Assembly (NCBI GenBank): GCA_003952965.2
Contig: CM025850.1
Coordinates: 4,462,083 to 4,526,082 of the forward strand
DNA: 64,000 nt
Origin: Morella rubra
Lineage: Eukaryota; Streptophyta; Magnoliopsida; Fagales; Myricaceae
Direction of reading: 5' to 3'
Below the pieces are notes generated by a model that searched no databases, was not told where the DNA came from, and saw only the letters and a program-made list of their open reading frames with translations. Shown piece after piece: positions 1 to 14,650 of the stretch (its first letter is position 1; every line of letters starts with the position of its first letter). A program made the position numbers and the translations under genes.

Positions 1-377
1 TCGGGAAAATATCAAGGCATAGGTAAAAATGAATGCCCCTCAAATTTCAATGTGTTTTATATACCTCTCATGTTTTAAAAACAATTAATTTCACTCTTAA
101 ATTAACCAAAATGTCCTTCTAAAATAAAAATTGGGAAAAATTACAAAAATAACTAATAATTTATTAAAATTAATAAAAAAAATAAGTATTTTTACTTAAA
201 GTATTATTTTATTTATATATCATTATTTTATTTTTTTGTAATTTATTCAATTTTATGAGAAGGCACATTCTTGATTAATTAAGAGTGAAATTAATTGTTT
301 TTAAAACATGAGAGGTATATAAAACACATTGAAATTTGAGGGGCATTCATTTTTACCTATGCCTTGATATTTTCCCG
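1..377. mobile_element. MITE with ~100-bp terminal inverted repeats
   Basis: The first ~100 bases and the last ~105 bases (272-377) are reverse complements with almost no mismatches. Both ends begin TCGGGAAAATATCAAGGCAT when read inward. The centre is AT-rich and has no ORF. Long inverted arms around a short non-coding core are typical of non-autonomous, Mutator-like MITEs. The left flank lies outside the window, so the target duplication cannot be seen and the element could extend further left. It ends about 165 bp upstream of the next gene's start codon, so it lies in that promoter. Confidence 0.85.
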
Positions 378-497
378 AGTAAAAGGAAAACTCCAAACAG
401 GCCCCAGCTGTTAAAGCTATAAAGTAGAAGGTGGATCGACAAACCAAAACCCTCTTCTATTCTGGAAAATAAAACCCTAACGCCCCCACAGAAGAGG

Positions 498-519
498 GAG
501 AGAGAGAGAGAGAGAGAGG
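498..519. repeat. (GA)n microsatellite in 5' UTR
   Basis: A run of about ten GA dinucleotides lies just upstream of the LLPH-like start codon, followed by GAAGAAGAAGAAG. Purine-rich GA tracts are common in plant 5' UTRs. Confidence 0.8.
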
Positions 520-543
520 GTGAGAAGAAGAAGAAGAGCAGCT

Positions 544-940
544 ATGGCGAAGTCGTTGAGGTCGAAGAGAGAGAAGAGGCTTCGGGCAATCCGAAGAGAG
601 ATAGTTGAGCCCTTCTACGACACGAAAGACGCTGCTAAGCTCGCTGCTCAAGAGGCTGCCCTCGCCGCCCCGAAGCTACCCGCAAATCCTTCACCGAATT
701 CCACCGCTGCTATGGTTACTAATACCAATACCGGTACTGATACAGTCTCCTCAGTTAACAACACGGGTAAGCTCTTTAAATGCCCATCTGGACTTTATGT
801 TATTTACCGTTTCGATAGTTGGTTTAACTTTATTTGCTCAATATCCGTTTCCTATACTATACGAGCACATCAGTAATTGGATTTACCGTGCTGATTGTAT
901 CCATGCCTAATTGCTCTGCCTCTTTCTGCCCTTTCGTAGT

Positions 941-982
<42 letters not shown>

Positions 983-1938
983 AGCTGCGTTCAAGTTGCT
1001 CTTCATATTACGCCACTCTATTGCTTGAATGTTTCGTCCAGCCCTCAGTTGGATTACATGTCTTCAACACTTACTTGCGTACCAAATTTCCTTATAATTG
1101 ATGTCAAATTCAATACATTTGATTTTGATGCTTTTTTTGTATAGATCATAATTCAGAATTGTGTGTAAATGTTCATAATCTACTCTTGGCCTTAAGCTAT
1201 TATTTGAAATAGTGGCTAATTTGCCAAATAGTCCCTGGATTCTAACAGTTTTAATTTCATCCTTTGTGTTTGGATCTTCAGTAATATTGCCCTTGGTTCA
1301 GCAAAGCATAATCTTTAATTGATTAGGTTGTAAAAAAGTTTGTACAAAAATAGTTGGTATTGGTTTTCCATTTTGCCATTGTGTTGGGTGATTTTCTGTA
1401 TGTAGTTTCATATGAAGAGGTCTGATGATACCCCTTCTAATCACAGAAGAATAGAAGCTTCGCAATGAACTGTGCTACTTTGTTTGGTGGTTTCCTGTGT
1501 TCTTTTTTGATTTTGCAGCAAGCCCTTTCTGAAAAACCGTGTTTTAGGTACTTTTTGAGTGGGCAAACAGAAACTTACAATTCTCGACAACCACCTAGCT
1601 CAGCCCTAACAAGAAATATGTATTTACAACAATCTTCTGGAGCTTAAGTTCTCGTGTCCTTAGCATTTTTTAGAAGCAAAGGATAAAAGCTAAACTGCAG
1701 CTGTTTTTTTATTTCCAGTTGAGTGGAATTTTTCCCTCCAAGTGATATTGCTCAGTAATAAACTGAAAATGAATTATTTTCTCTTCCTAATTTGTTAGAT
1801 GTGGAGATGCGCGATGGCAATCAGAGCATGGGATCATTAAAACCCATTGGTGGAGTAGGGAAGAAGTCCAAAAGGAAATTCAAGATGGCTAAAGGCAAGC
1901 GTCCTGGGAAGGGCCCCAGGAGGAATTGCCATATTTGA
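544..1938 (+). CDS. LLPH-like small basic nuclear protein, two exons
   Basis: Exon 1 runs 544-766 (donor GTAAGC at 767) and exon 2 runs 1799-1938 (acceptor TTAG). They join in frame to 120 residues. The protein starts MAKSLRSKREKRLRAIRRE, the conserved basic N-terminus of LLPH (learning-associated protein homologue) family proteins. Its C-terminus is lysine/arginine-rich (GKKSKRKFKMAKGKRPGKGP), like plant members. Family members are small nuclear/nucleolar RNA-associated proteins; a role in ribosome biogenesis is inferred from composition, not shown here. The middle is Ala/Pro/Thr-rich and probably disordered. The ATG at 544 is preferred because the family motif begins there. The intron carries an (AT)n microsatellite. 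Family assignment is by recollection of the N-terminal motif. Confidence 0.8.
945..980. repeat. (AT)n microsatellite in intron
   Basis: About 17 uninterrupted AT dinucleotides lie inside the single intron of the LLPH-like gene. Length is likely polymorphic. Confidence 0.9.
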
Positions 1939-2880
1939 TTCCATAACAGATATTGGTAATGACATCACTCTTACTGTATCAGTGGTCTGTTGTGGCCAGT
2001 GGACGATCATGGTAATTCTAAGATACGTGTGTTCTGTATTGGATTCTATGTTTCCTAAGGATAAAGTTTAGAAAGCTTTTGATCAGTGACATGAAATTAA
2101 AGTCCGCTTCTTTTTGTATTCTGCTTACAAATATGCATGGATGACTTTTTGCCATGCACATGAAGAACATGTCTAGGTATTTTCACTACTGTAAAATTTT
2201 GGCTGGGATTGAAGGACATCATACCTAAAAGGTTCGGTTATACCCACCCTTGCAGATATAAGTTGATATATCCAAGGGTGGGTATATTAAAGCCCATTTA
2301 ACTAATTTATTTTTTACTCGAACTCTTTTATTCCCAAGGAATCACTTTGTTGGCAATATCTGCTTTCCTCTGTCTTAGTTGTAAAGATTCTCTAAAGACG
2401 TAGTGACAAGTATATGAGTAAGATTAGAATTTAAGAGTTGCTTGTGTGTGAACTAGTTCGATTCTTGGATTGAGAATCCAACTCGAACAGCATTTAGACT
2501 TGTTCAGTCGTTGGAATTGATTATCTTGTCAAGCTGTTAAGAGACAGAGTTTAAACGTGTAGAGGTACTCCAACAAAAAGACATGCTTTTAAGGAATGAG
2601 TCTGTGAAGACTGTTGTGCAGGAAAATAGAGAGAAAAGTTTTGAAAGATAATAAGTTTAACGCCAAGCGAAACCATTTTTCTAGCTCCACATGATGTTTC
2701 AGCGAGTCAAAGCTGGAGCATGTAGTGTACAACAAGCACTGGTTTGAGCAAATGGTAAAACAGGGTACAAACTTTTACAATACTTCAGGAATTGAAGGTT
2801 GGGGCAAACAACATATACTACAACTAAAAAGCACACAATACATGATAAACGGATTAAGATGTCCTGCCTTGCCCATTGTT
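1939..2880. other. Intergenic, 3' flank with one short hairpin
   Basis: No gene is visible between the LLPH-like stop codon and the convergent RLP gene. The only structure is a perfect 14-bp inverted repeat at 2239-2252 and 2273-2286 (TATACCCACCCTTG and its complement) around a 20-base AT-rich loop. Confidence 0.6.
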
Positions 2881-5806
2881 TCATGTTCTATCAAACTTGA
2901 TCTTCCCTAGACAACGAATAGCTTTGTCCGTCACGAAGAAAACCATCCTCCCTTTAAAATGATCAAATCCTTGATAATAAGCTTGCCTCCATGATCTCTT
3001 AACAATGAGTGTACCGCAAACTCCCCAAAATCCAACAACAAAGCCCAATACCATGCTGATGTAGAATGATACCGCCTCAATTTCTTTCTCCAATCTTTTT
3101 TTCTTCTTCCAACGCGGTCAGTTGGCATTGTTTGGGGATCGTCTCCTTCCCACGGACATTTTGTTGAAAGAGGAGGTCCACAGAGTAAGGAATTACCTTC
3201 GTACATGGATGGGTCATTGAGTGTTTGAAGTTGATTTCCAGATGGAATTTTTCCAGAGAAGTTGTTGAATGACAAATTCAAATGACTTAAAAAAGTCAAA
3301 TTAGACAATTCTTGAGGTAGAAAACCAGAAAGTATATTTCTTGAAAGATCAAGGGATTCTAAATGGTACAAATTCCCAATTCCTTTGGGAATTTTTCCAG
3401 TTAGATGATTCATTGATAGATTTAGGTTGACCAATGAAGAGATAGTGGTTATATCCTCAGGTATTTCTCCTGATAGATTATTATTTGAAAGGTCCAAGGA
3501 ATAGACAACATGAATATTTGAATCCTCATATAGATATTCTCTTCCTTTCCAAACTAGCTCCATTTCCTCTGAACTAAAGAACCTATCATAGTTATTCTTA
3601 CTCAAGTTTCCTAAACAGTGAGGAATTACTCCTGACAAATTATTTTGTGCAAGGTCCAAGATCTTAAGTTCGGAAAGAAGACATAAATCTTGTGGTAAAT
3701 CACCAACAAACCAGTTGGATCTTAAGTTTAACCTCAACAAACTTGATAAGCTTCTCCCAATCCATGCAGGTAGGTTTCCGGAAAAGTTGTTTCCTCCAAG
3801 GTCAAGGGTTGCCAACTTTGTATAGTTTCTGAACCAAGAAGGGAGTTGGCCTTCAAGATGATTTTTATTCAATGATAAATACACCAATGAAGTCAAATAT
3901 CCCATCGAACTTGGGAGATTTCCAGATATATTATTATTTGCTACATCCAAGAAATATAAACTCTTCAAATCTTCCCAACGAGGAGCCAACAATTCCCCAG
4001 ACAAGCAATTGTTTCTCAAGCTTAGCATTGATAAGTTCTTCAAGAGTCCTACAGAACGGGGAATTTCGCCAATAATAGAATTAGAAGCGAGATTCAAATA
4101 TGCTAAATTGGGCCACAGTTTCTCAATGTTTTCAGGGATCGGTTCAGAAATAACCACGTCCTCGAGGCTAAGAGATTGGAGTCCATTTTGAGTTTGAAGC
4201 CACGCTGGAAAACTTGGGCCGATGGGCATCTTATCTATCTGAAGTTCGACCAACTTAAAAGGAGGGACCCAATCATGTTGCACATCTAAAACAAACGTCG
4301 AGTTCTCGGACCTAGACAAGTATAGGTATTTTAAACGGGTGAGATACTGAAAATGAGCTCCAGTTAAGACGCCTTCCCAAAAATTCTCTCCAAGACTCAT
4401 TTCAACTAGCATTGATAGTTTTCCGATGCTCTTGGGAATGGTCCCACTCATTTGATTCCTCGAGAGAGAAAGTTGTTGCAAAAATGACAGGTTCCCAATT
4501 GTATCTGGGATTGAACCCCGGAAAGAACAGTAAGAGAGATCAATGGATTGCAACTTCTGAAGTGCTCCTATTGAATAGGGCAATTTGCCTCCAAGCAATC
4601 TGTTATTGCTCAAATCAAGGGATTCTAGGACGCTGTTGGAACATCGAGACAAACCGTCCACAAACTCATTTATCTCCCCACTTATGCGGTTGAAGTAAAG
4701 AGAAAATGTTTGCAAGTTGCAAAGGTTAGCAAATGAACTAGGGATTTTTCCGTGGATATTGTTCCAGATAGATCCAATTTGCGCAAGTGGGTTAAATGTC
4801 CCAGACCAACGGGTAAGGGACCTTCAATGAAAGAATTCGATGAAAGATCAAGCTCTTGCAAAGAATCTAGATCAGCAAATGCTTCGGGAATGGCACCTCG
4901 GAGGGAATTTCCCGCAAGATTCAGTATCGAGAGCTCACTCACATTTGATAGCCAGTGAGGTATGGAGGAGTTAAAATTAAAATAGTTGAACGAGAGATCA
5001 AGGACTGAAAGCATTGTGAAGTTGATGGAAGAAAGAGCGTGAGGAAGACTAGGGAGTTCACACCAGCTTAGGTGTAACTCCAACAAGGAAGAGAGCGTAT
5101 TGACTGCCTCAAGCCAATCTGGTACTTTCGTGAGATTTGCATTCCCCAAATTGAGGTACTTAAGAGAACGAAAACCGACAAGCCACTTTAGGTTTTTGAC
5201 ATCCAATCCTTTATTTTCATAATAATAAAATGATTGAAGGTCAAGATATTGAGCCTTGATAGATTCCCGAGATGAGGAGGAATAACTCCGCAAAGAAAGA
5301 GAAAGAGAGGTTGAGATAGCTCAAACTTTGAAGGGAACCCAAAAACTCGGGAATTTTGTTTCCAGTAAAATTATTGAGGCTTAGGTCCAAGTAACTCAAA
5401 TTCTTCAAATCCAGTAAAGAAGACTTATCTTACCCCCAAGGACGACTTGTTGAGAGCTTCTCTCCATTCATATTGGTAATCAAATTCATCTTTGTCATCA
5501 AATTTCGCCATTGGAAGTGGGTTTTTGAGGTCGAGCATGACGACTTGTCCTGTCCTGTTGTCGCAGCCAACACCAATCCATTTACAGCAATCTTCGCCAA
5601 CCCAAATGAGAGGCGACCTGATGGGTCTAGGAGGCTTTGTTTGAAGCTGAGAAGTGCTTCCTCTCCATCTGCGAGCATCTGAAAGTTTGGGTGTCGGTGG
5701 CTGAAGCGGGCTCTATAGCAGCTTGTGAGTAGGGAGGTCTGAGTGGACAGAAGGGAAAAAGCAAGAGGAGATGAGCAATGGAAGTGAAGGTGTGGGTGCC
5801 AGCCAT
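2881..5806 (-). CDS. LRR receptor-like protein (EIX2/RLP type), frameshifted as read
   Basis: This encodes a cell-surface immune-type receptor-like protein without a kinase. Read down the minus strand it has the full family order: signal peptide with a Leu-rich core (from ATG 5806), LRRNT (EALLSFKQSLLDPSGRLS), many plant-type LRRs (L..LDLS.N.LSG.IP), the GNQLQTL-NDPSMYEGN-LCGPPL end of the ectodomain, an acidic/basic juxtamembrane stretch, one membrane span (YISMVLGFVVGFWGVCGTLI) and a short basic tail (KRSWRQAYY) ending at the stop 2881-2883. The expected length is about 970 residues. As read it is split into pieces (about 4.7-5.3 kb, 2.93-4.7 kb and 2.88-3.09 kb) by eight apparent single-base losses, near 5658-5664, 5603-5609, 5433-5437, 5421-5424, 5286-5290, 5249-5253, 4761-4765 and 3096-3102. 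Nearly all sit in short homopolymers. Between them the LRR codons are intact. It is either a recent pseudogene or, more likely, an intact gene with residual sequence error. Confidence 0.85.
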
Positions 5807-5863
5807 TTTGGTTATGAGGTGAAGGCCGTTTAGGGAGGATACTTGGCCTTCCACACAAGATCT

Positions 5864-5876
5864 GAATATATAAAGG
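5864..5876 (-). promoter_or_regulatory. Putative TATA box of the RLP gene
   Basis: Minus-strand CCTTTATATATTC lies about 60 bp upstream of the proposed ATG at 5806. The same element is kept at 11288-11302 ahead of the degraded second copy, supporting this start codon. No other motif is claimed. Confidence 0.5.
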
Positions 5877-6039
5877 TGGGATTTACTTGCTGTATGCATT
5901 ACTGACTGTTTGTCGCAGTAGGTAGAATTACGGCCGGCCCACGCAGTCAATAGGTTTTGGGTTGGTTATGCTCATTAATTAATGTTGGAAAGTACAACAC
6001 ATAGCTGGAGTACCTCTTTAATTTCTATTAAAAATTGAA

Positions 6040-9000
6040 GAACACCTGGTGGTCGACTTCATAGTTCACAGTACGTAGTCGAGCTTCGTAGAGATCACTT
6101 TTTGATACTAAACTCATTAAAAAATTCACATATAATTAATTAACTACAAGATTGTGTTTCGTATCGAAAACACTCAAGTGTGAAGAACATATAATACTAT
6201 CCAAAAAAAAAAAAATGTCAGGAATATATAGCAACCTTATCTAGTGGAGAAAATTCGAATTAAAAGCAAATATAGCAAATGAGATATCTTGTCTTACAGA
6301 AAAAAGAAAAAGAAAAAAAAAAAAGATATCATGTATTAAACATCTCACAAATTTGTTCATTTTTTATTCTTAGAAGTTCCGCCCAATGTAGAAGAATATA
6401 TATTACATTAGAAACTCAAACAGGGACTAACTAAATATCTACTTATTTTCTTTTTCCAAAAAAATAAAAATAAAGAAGCCGCCTTACGGCAAAAATAAGC
6501 ATTGTACTGTTTAGACAGGCAACTAGGTAGAGTTTTAAAAGGGCGAAAATAGTAGTCCAGCTTTGTAGAGATCACTTTTTGATACTAAACTCATTAAAAA
6601 ATTCACATATAATTAATTAACTACAGACTGAGTTTCGTATCGAAAACACTGAAGTGTGAAAGAAGATATACTTATCCAAAAAAAAAAAAAAATGTCAAAA
6701 GCATATACTAACCTTATATATCTAGTGGGGAAAATTCGAATTAAATGCAAATAAAGCGAATGAGATATTCTTCTTAGTCTTAAAAAAAAAAAAAAAAAAA
6801 GAGATACAGTGTATTAAACATCTCACAAATTTGGTCATTTTTTATTCTTAGAAGTTCCGCCCATTAATATAGAAGAATATATATTTACATAGAAACTCAC
6901 ACATGGACTAACTTAGATATCTACTTAGGTTCTTTTTTCAAAAAAATAAAAACAAGAAAGGCGCCTTGCGGCAAAAATAAACATGGTACTGTTTAGACAA
7001 CTTGGTAGAGTTTTAAAAGGCGCGAAAATAATAATTAAAGTCATTAATTAACCAATCTTTTATTGCTTGAATTTTTTTAAATTGAGAGATATATATAGAC
7101 TATGATAGAACAAAATGAGTGGAAAAGAGAGATCAAATGACCAATGAAAAGAAGTCTAATTTCACGTGAAGTACAAAGCGGACGACATAAAAGTCTAAAA
7201 CGTTAGGAGGTAGATGCCTTATGAGGCACTATCATACGCAAATTTTCTTGGCTATCATTGAGAATCAATGCCATACATTATAAGTACGTATTCTAAGTCT
7301 TCTCCAATTAAATTTCCCATGAAATTCTATACGGACCCATAATTATCAATGAAACGTATATGATAGGAAGACATAAAGTCTAACACATATTTAAGAATCT
7401 CTATTCATCATTAATATTGAAAAAAGATAGATGAGAGAGAAAGGGTTAACTTCGTACATTAACAATTCCACCCGTCGTCAACAAATTGTGCTTAGATCAT
7501 AAGAAGGACTAAGTACTCAAAAGGAAATAAAAAGAACAAAATCAAAAAATACATAATTGGTCTTTCTTTCAAAAACAAGTCTATGGAATTTTTAAACATG
7601 GCAGGTGCATGGTACTTGAATAGTTGAATGAGTTAGTGCCGCGACATAAATGGGGAGGACGTTTTGGCATCCATGTTGTCTTGGTTGATGGACAATCATG
7701 AAAGGAAGAAATTAAAGGTAGACTATTAAGTTTATGGAGAGTAGAAAGCTGGATATATGATAGAAAAAGAGATCAAATGACTAATAATTAACAGAAGAAG
7801 TCCTATCATCCGTGAAGTTCACTGCAGGTGACATAACAATTTAAAATGTGTAGGAAGGATTAAATATGCATTCTCAGCCCCTATTATACTTTAAGAAATA
7901 TTGGGATGTGCTAGGCAAAAGAAGCAAATATAAAATGTCAAAAGCATATACTAACCCTTATATATCTAGTGGGGAAAATTCAAATTAAATGCAAATAAAG
8001 CGAATGAGATATCTTGTCTTAGAAAAAAAGAAAAAAAAGAAAGAGATATCCTCTATTAAACATCTCACAAATTTGGTCATTTTTTATTCTTAGAAATTCC
8101 GCCCATTAATGTAGAAGAATATATATTACATTAGAAACTCACACAGGGACTAACTTAGATATCTACTTAGTTTCTTTTTTCAAAAAAATAAAAACAAGAA
8201 AGGCGCCTTGCGGCAAAAATAAGCATAGTACCGTTTAGACAACTTGGTAGAGTTTTAAAAGGGCAAAAATAGTAATTAAATTCATTAATTAACCAATCTT
8301 TTATTGCTTGAATTTTTTTAATTAAGATATATATATATATAGACTATGACAGAGCAAAATGAGTGGAAAAAGAGATCAAATGACTAATGAAAAGAAGTCT
8401 AATTTTGCGTGAAGTACAAGGCGGACGACATATAAGTCTAAAACGTGTAGGAGGTAGATGCCTTATCAGGCACTATCATACGCAAATTTTCTTGGCTTTT
8501 GTCGACAAAGAAAAGGACCAGAATTAAAGACTGTCTAATGAAGAAGAAGACTTATTGGCTATATTGATCTGTCATCCGTCCACATTAATTGGGTTTGGAA
8601 GTTTGTCTCAATGCAAATAATCAATGACATACATTATAAGTAGGTAAGTCTTTTTCAAGTAAATTTCCTATGAAGTTCCATCTGGACCCATAATTATCAA
8701 TGAAACATATATGGTAAGAAGACATAAAGTCTAACACATATTCAAGAATCTATATTCATCATTAATATTGGAAAAAGATAGATTGGAGAGAAAGGGTTAA
8801 CTTTGTACATTAACAATTCTACCCGTCGTCAACATAATTGTGCTTAAAGCAGAAGAAGGACTAAGTACTCAAAAAGGAAATAAAAAGAACAAAATTGAAA
8901 AATACATAATTGGTCTTTCTTTCAAAAACAAGTCTATGAAATTTTTAAACATGGCAGGTGCATGGTACTTGAATAGTTGAATGAGTCAGTGCCGCGACAT

Positions 9001-9827
9001 AAATGGGGAGGACGTTTCGGCATCCATGTTGTCTTGGTTGATGGAGAATCATGAAAGGGAGAAATTAAAGGTATACTATTAAAGTTTATAGCGAGTAGAA
9101 AGCTGGATAGGATAGAAAAAGAGATCAAATGGCAAAAAATTAATAGAGAAATCCCATCATTCGTAAAGTTCACGGCAGGTGACATAACAATCTAAAATGT
9201 GTAGAGGATCAAATATGCCTTCTTCTCAGCCACTATCATACTTCAAGAAATATTAGAATGTGCTAAGCAAAAGAAGCAATATAATTTGTCCGTATGCGCA
9301 AACTTTCTTGGCTATGTTCACGAAGAAAAGGACTAGAAAAGACTATTTGTAATGAAGAAAAAGTCTCATTGGCTCTAATATTTGATCCCCGTCCACTTTG
9401 GGCTTGAATGTTTGTCTCGGTGCAAATAATCGACGGGAGTACTTTGACCCTCCTGCTTATGTAAATTACCCGTTAAGCTTCATGTTCTGACCGCCCACAG
9501 TAATCAATGCAGCGTCATGGTGGCGGACAAACTCTAAAACACATTGAAGATCTCTAGTGATAAATATTGGAGAAAGATTTTGACTAGAAACAAAATATTG
9601 GAAAAAGGGCTAGCTTTTTTACGTTAACAATATGTAAAATATATGTACACGCTAGGTTTTTAAATCGATTTTAAAAAATTCAATGGGTTCAAAATTTTTT
9701 TTTTCAATTTTTAGTTTTTTTATAAGTTTGTAATTTTAATTTTTTTTAAAATTATTTAGATTTATATTTTTTTTATTGTAATGACACTGGTCTGTCACTA
9801 TATAATTAGAGAAAAATTTGGCTAGAA
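6040..9827. repeat. Nested direct duplications of non-coding DNA upstream of the RLP
   Basis: The stretch has no gene. A ~475-bp block starting near 6073 is repeated near 6549. A longer ~1.25-kb block (about 6690-7930) is repeated at about 7936-9250. Landmarks recurring in order include GGAAAATTCGAATTAAA (6247, 6726, 7972), the AAGTTCCGCCCA segment (6375, 6853, 8095), GCGCCTTGCGGC-like sequence (6480, 6962, 8205), GGCGGACGACATA (7176, 8421 regions) and GTCTAACACATATT (7378, 8730). The family continues after the gap at 13.2-18.5 kb. Divergence is low, so the duplications look fairly recent. No terminal repeats or coding capacity of a transposon were seen. Confidence 0.75.
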
Positions 9828-9928
9828 NNNNNNNNNNNNNNNNNNNNNNNNNNNNNNNNNNNNNNNNNNNNNNNNNNNNNNNNNNNNNNNNNNNNNNNNN
9901 NNNNNNNNNNNNNNNNNNNNNNNNNNNN
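9828..9928. other. Assembly gap (101 N)
   Basis: A run of 101 undetermined bases lies immediately before the degraded RLP copy. The two sides are not collinear with each other. Confidence 0.99.
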
Positions 9929-11235
9929 AGGCAATTCGTAATGCTTCCAAATCAAGATTCTTAGATGTGTTGGGAAACAATCGAGACAAAACCGTCCACC
10001 AACTCAATTTTATCTCCACTTTGCTTTTACTGTCCGTTTACAATGAAATGCTTGCAAGGGGCAAAAGTTTAGGAAAATTTGAAACTAAGATTTTCCGTGA
10101 AATTTGTTATGCCAGATAGAATCCAATTCGCACGTCATAAAAATTCCAGAATACTAAAAACGTGTTAAGAGACCTTTTCAATAAAATCTTTGGAAAAAAG
10201 AATTCCAAAGCTCTTGCCAAAAAAAAAATTCTATCAGGCAAATGTTCGGGTAAATTGGCACCCTCGGAAATTCCCGAAAAGATTTCATATCGAAAAAGTT
10301 CACTCCACATTGACAAGCCAGGAATAGATAAATTTGCTTGAAGAAAAAAGAGTTCAAGACTGAAAGGCATTTTTGTTTTAAGTAATGGGATGGGGAAGAA
10401 AGAGATAGGGAACTAAACAATCCCAACCACTCGGCTTTAGTTGTAAACTCCAAACAAGAAGAGACATTGAACTGCCCTCAAAAGGGCCACAATCTGGTAC
10501 TTTCATTTTTGAGATTTTGCATACCCCAAATGATACTTAAGAAGACGAAACCTGTAACAAAAACCACTTAGTTTTTTGGAAAACATCCAATCCTTTGAGA
10601 ATAAATAAAAATATCAAAGGTCGGAATATTCACCTCGATAAGATTCCGAATGAGGAGGGATATAAACTCGCCAACGAAAGAAAAAGAGAGTCTGATACCT
10701 TCAAAAAACTTCGAGAAAAACCAAAAAACTTTCTGAATTTGTTTTCCATAAAAAATCTTGAAGGGTTAAAAGGGCCAAACTTTTTCAAATTCTTTTCCAA
10801 AATCCAGTAAAACAGAAACTTAATATTTCTTTTACCACCCCAAAGGGACGGACTGGTTGAAAAGCTCTCCCATTCTTCTTCGTTCATCCAAATTTCATCT
10901 TTCCGTCAATTATAAAAAATTTCCCGCCATGAATTTTTGAGAGGTTCCGACCATCACGACTTCCTGTTTCCTGTGGTCGGCATCCAAACACCCAAAATCC
11001 CATTTTACAGCCAATTCTTCGCCCCAAAAACCCCAAATTAGGAGCGACTTATGTTTCCTAGGGTTTGTTGAATCTTTGAAAGTGCTTTCCTTTCCATTTT
11101 CCACATCTGAAAAGTGGTGCTGGCTAACGGGGCTCTATAAAGGCCAAGGCCCTGTTGAGTAGATGGTCGAGTGGACAAAGGAAAAAAAAGGGCAAGAGAA
11201 TGAAGGCAATGGAAGTTTGAAGGTGTGCCAGCCAT
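9929..11235 (-). pseudogene. Degraded second copy of the RLP 5' half
   Basis: This is homologous to 4640-5806 of the first RLP copy in the same orientation, including the signal-peptide start (minus-strand ATG at 11233-11235, MAGT...) and the TATA-like element beyond it. It carries a very high density of one- or two-base insertions and substitutions, so no reading frame survives more than about 60-90 codons, and the 3' half is lost in the gap. The indel-rich pattern differs sharply from the clean duplications nearby. That suggests poorly corrected long-read gap fill rather than ordinary pseudogene decay. The true state of this gene cannot be judged from this sequence. Confidence 0.75.
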
Positions 11236-11399
11236 TTTGGTATATGATAAGGCCTTAAGGAGCGAAACTTGGGCCTTTCAACAAAACCTGAATATATAAA
11301 GGTGGGAATTTACTTGCTGTACTGCCCATTACTGAATGTTTTCGCAAGTAGAAAAATCACGCCCTCCCCCACCATTCAAATTTAGGTTTGGTTTCGGCT

Positions 11400-13180
<1,781 letters not shown>

Positions 13181-14650
13181 AAGGCCTGGTGGTCGGACTC
13201 ATAGGTTCACATTACAGTTCGAAGCTTTCGTAGGAAGAATCACTTTTTGATACTTTTTTAAACTTTCATTAAAAAATCTTATTTCAATATAATTAATTAA
13301 CTACAAGATTGAGTTTCGTATCGAACACACTGACGTGTGAAGAACATATATATACTTATCCAACAAAAAAAAATATCAAAAAACATGTAGTAACCTTATC
13401 TGGTGGGGAAAATTCGAATTAAAAGCAAATAAAGCAAATGAGATAACTTGTCTTAGAGAAAAAGAAATGAATGAGATATCATGGATTAAACATCTCATAA
13501 ATTTGTTCATTTTTTATTCTTAGAAGTTCCGCCCAATGTAAAAGAATATATATTACATTAAAAACTCAAACAGGGACTACTTATTTTCTTTTTCTAAAAA
13601 AATAAAAACAAGGAAACCTCCTTTGCGGCAAAATAAGCATTGTACTATTTAGAAAGACAACTAGGTAGAGTTTTAAAAGGGCGAAAATAAGTAATTAAAG
13701 TCATTAATTAAGCAAAATTCTTTTAAGCAAAAAAGATAGAAAAAAAAGAGTAAAAAATCATGAAACGACGAATGAAAAGAAGTCTAATTACACGTGAAGT
13801 ACAAGGCGGGCGACATAAAGTCTAAAACGTGTAGGAGATAGATGCCTTTTGAGGCACTATCATGCTTGTCCACATGCGCAAATTTTCTTGGCTATTGTCG
13901 ACAGAGAAAAGTACCAGAATTAAAAACTGTCTAATGAAGTAGAAGTCTCATTGACTATATTGATCCGGGTTTGGAAGTTTGTCTCAGTGCAAAAGAATTC
14001 AGGACACAAGTATAGACTCCAAGTCTTTTCTACGTAAATTTTTCATAAAATTCTATCCGGATCAATAATTATTATTGAAACATATACAGTGAGAAGATAT
14101 AAAATCTAACACAGATTCAAGAATTTCTATTTATCATTAATACTTAAAAAAGAAAGATTAGTTGATGACTATGTTGATCCGCCCACATTGAGTTTGGAAG
14201 TTTCTGTCAATGCAAAAAGAATCACAAACAATCATTCTCCCTCTCCTTACATTATTCCTGCTCTTTGTTTATAGAAAAAAAAAGATATTTTGGTGCCACA
14301 GTCTTCTTGACCACTCGTTTTGGGTTTTACGTCAAAAGAGCAGAGCAGAGAGCAAGTCAAGTGTAAAGTGGAGACCAGCTCATTCGCATCATAGTACAAA
14401 AGGCATCTTTTTTGCTTTAGAGCGTGTTGCGGCAATATCTCCTTTTTTCTTTGCTTTCTTTTCCTTTTTTTTCTAACAAAATTTTGTTTTTATTTGCCTT
14501 CTCTTTAGAAAAAGAAAGAAAGAAAAAATAGCATTTGGATTCCTTTGGCAGTTGATGAATGTGGCATTTAATTGATGACCATGTTCATCCGTCCACATTG
14601 GGTTTGGAAATTTGTCTCAATGCAAAATAATCAATGACAAAGGTACAGGT

